DNA from: an uncultured Clostridia bacterium | Lineage (GTDB): Bacteria > Bacillota > Clostridia > Christensenellales > Aristaeellaceae | NCBI GenBank assembly: GCA_937874275.1 | Contig: CALNAU010000074.1 | Span: forward strand, 1-53,409 | DNA length: 53,409 bases | Direction: 5' to 3' | In this document: piece after piece, positions 52,596-53,409 of the stretch | Position numbering within the stretch: the stretch's first letter is position 1 | Layout: each line of letters opens with the position of its first letter | Notes under the pieces: generated by a model | Database searches by the model: none | The model's input: only the letters and a program-made list of their open reading frames with translations | What the model was told of the DNA's origin: nothing | Made by a program: the position numbers and the translations under genes

Positions 52596-53012
52596 TCACG
52601 CTCCGTACAAGTCCTTCTTCAGTGCGGCAATGCCTTCCTCCGGCGTGGTGCCCGGGCCGAACACGCGGTCAAAGCCCATGGCCTTGAAGCGCTTCTCAAC
52701 CTCTTCAAAGGGCTGTTTGCCAACCACGATGTTGCCGCCTACATACAGCAGGATGCCCTTCAGGCCGGCTTCGTCGCACTTGTCGCGGAAGCCCTGGCAG
52801 TCCAGCTCGCCGTGTCCGTACAGCGACGAGACCAGAATGGCGTCGGCCGCCGACTCGATGGCTGCCTCGATGTATTCCTCCTGTGAGACCATGACACCCA
52901 GGTTGATGACGTTGAACCCCGCCTCCCGAAAGGCATAGTTAAGAATCTGGTTGCCTACGGCGTGCACATCCGCACCAATGACCCCCATAACAAGCGTCTT
53001 TTTCGCGTCCAT
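52596..53012 (-). CDS. glmS: Glutamate mutase cobalamin-binding (sigma) subunit
   Basis: 138 residues, full length. GVIGADVHAVGNQILNYA carries the D-x-H-x2-G motif whose His binds cobalt, with SSLYGHGELD and LYVGGNIVVG lining the nucleotide tail. It is the first gene of the operon glmS-glmL-glmE-mal-(P-loop protein). ATG 53012 has AGGGAGG upstream. Symbol is not to be confused with glucosamine-6-P synthase. Confidence 0.95.
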   Translation of the reverse strand: MDAKKTLVMGVIGADVHAVGNQILNYAFREAGFNVINLGVMVSQEEYIEAAIESAADAILVSSLYGHGELDCQGFRDKCDEAGLKGILLYVGGNIVVGKQPFEEVEKRFKAMGFDRVFGPGTTPEEGIAALKKDLYGA

Positions 53013-53040
53013 ATATGGCCCTCCCTATGTGATTACAAAC

Positions 53041-53069
53041 ATCTTATCCTTTTGAACGCGCTATGTCAA
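53041..53069 (-). promoter_or_regulatory. Sigma-A promoter of the glutamate mutase operon
   Basis: TTGACA (53064-53069) and TAAGAT (53041-53046) with 17 bases between. The leader to glmS is about 20 bases, so there is no room for a cobalamin riboswitch. Confidence 0.85.
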
Positions 53070-53248
53070 CCGTAAAACAAGCACGCAATGGGGACAAACA
53101 CAAGCCCGCGCCTCACTTTTGCAAGCCATTTGCGTTTCTCCGCCACATTGCGGCACGGCCCGCGCTTCTATTATCACCATTTGCAGTATCTTTAACCAAT
53201 TCTTGCATTCCGATTGTGCCGCGAAGGCGCCCTCTCTTTCACGCTTGG
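53070..53248. other. Gene-free stretch between divergent promoters
   Basis: Between glmS (53012) and the GT4 start (53331) there are 318 bases: two promoters plus this 179-base middle. I see no open frame of note, strong hairpin or RNA gene in it. Confidence 0.5.
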
Positions 53249-53292
53249 TTGCGGCAACAGGGGGTTTGGGCTATAATGCGACCAGTACCCAA
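53249..53292 (+). promoter_or_regulatory. Promoter of the right-edge GT4 gene
   Basis: TTGCGG (53249-53254) and TATAAT (53272-53277), 17-base spacer, inside the segment shared with 43261-43291. Confidence 0.7.
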
Positions 53293-53330
53293 CACGGCTC
53301 TACGGCAGCGCAGCAAGGCCAGGAGGGACC

Positions 53331-53409
53331 ATGAGAATCGGACAGTTTACGGATACCTTTCTGCCCATCGTGGACGGTGTGGGCCGCGTGGCGCACGCCT
53401 ACGCGACGG
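53331..53409 (+). CDS. Glycosyltransferase family 4, N-terminal start (cut by window edge)
   Basis: ATG 53331 with AGGAGG 4 bases upstream opens MRIGQFTDTFLPIVDGVGRV, the standard start of GT4 enzymes that build glycolipids or transfer mannose/glucose (FTDTFLP-x2-dGV). Only 26 residues are in the window, so the rest and its product cannot be judged. Confidence 0.75.
   Translation, partial: MRIGQFTDTFLPIVDGVGRVAHAYAT

Noticed and set aside
53013..53330. Cobalamin riboswitch in front of the B12-dependent mutase operon
   Set aside because: The promoter leaves a leader of only about 20 bases, and no B12-box-like structure is visible in the 318-base region.
1..53409. CRISPR arrays, insertion sequences, integrases, prophage genes or rRNA
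   Set aside because: I saw no regularly spaced direct repeats, no transposase or integrase motifs and no rRNA sequence on either strand. The tRNA-Thr gene has no duplicated 3' end that would mark an attachment site.

Overview
The window looks like a chromosome segment of a Gram-positive anaerobe of the Bacillota, most likely class Clostridia. Several signs point there: a complete glutamate mutase/methylaspartate module (glmS-glmL-glmE-mal), a flotillin FloA with an NfeD partner, a Bacillus-type SOS box (GAAC-N4-GTTC) in front of dinB, a LoaP-type NusG paralogue, a BspA-like leucine-rich-repeat surface protein, strong GGAGG ribosome sites, sigma-A promoters and frequent GTG/TTG starts. Genus cannot be read from the sequence.

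Layout. (1) 1-1,499 (minus): C-terminally cut gene for a secreted LRR/Ig-like protein, behind a promoter overlapped by a 22-bp palindrome. (2) About 1.67-36.3 kb (minus): a very large surface-polysaccharide region. Reading in transcription order from 36.5 kb, it starts with a sigma-A promoter and a hairpin-rich leader, then loaP. Next comes set B (35.7-19.5 kb): PglF-like dehydratase, aminotransferase, phosphoglycosyl transferase, sugar N-formyltransferase, GT4, Wzy, four GT2 enzymes, and a CDP-6-deoxyhexose branch (rfbF, rfbG, a Glf-like flavoprotein, an epimerase and a reductase). A decayed reductase copy separates it from set A (19.0-1.7 kb): Wzz-like protein, phosphoglycosyl transferase, SDR, four GT4 enzymes plus a half-length one, Wzy, the only Wzx, a Stealth phosphotransferase, LicD, a frameshifted IspD/TarI-like cytidylyltransferase, and capE-capF-capG for UDP-L-FucNAc. 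(3) 36.6-40.1 kb (minus): hypothetical protein, floA, nfeD, two uracil-DNA glycosylase-family genes and a small membrane protein. (4) 40.2-47.5 kb: nucleotidyltransferase, tRNA-Thr(GGT), SOS-controlled dinB, trxA (minus), a DUF4956/VTC pair, rlmD and a MATE exporter. (5) 47.6-53.0 kb (minus): the glutamate mutase operon, ending in a P-loop/alanyl-tRNA-synthetase-editing-like protein. (6) 53.3 kb to the edge: start of a GT4 gene.

How it fits together. The polysaccharide region encodes synthesis of at least three unusual activated sugars (UDP-L-FucNAc, a CDP-6-deoxyhexose, and a UDP-4-amino-sugar that is probably N-formylated) plus two phosphodiester-forming transferases. It has two initiating transferases and two polymerases but only one recognisable flippase and one chain-length protein. 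Either two polymers share export, or two loci have been joined and set B is incomplete. The same strand throughout, many ATGA/GTGA stop-start overlaps, and loaP at the head suggest one processively antiterminated operon of about 34 kb. The flanking housekeeping DNA is visibly richer in G+C than the polysaccharide genes, especially set A, which fits acquisition by transfer.

Symbols and functions come from reading motifs and family resemblance; no search was run.
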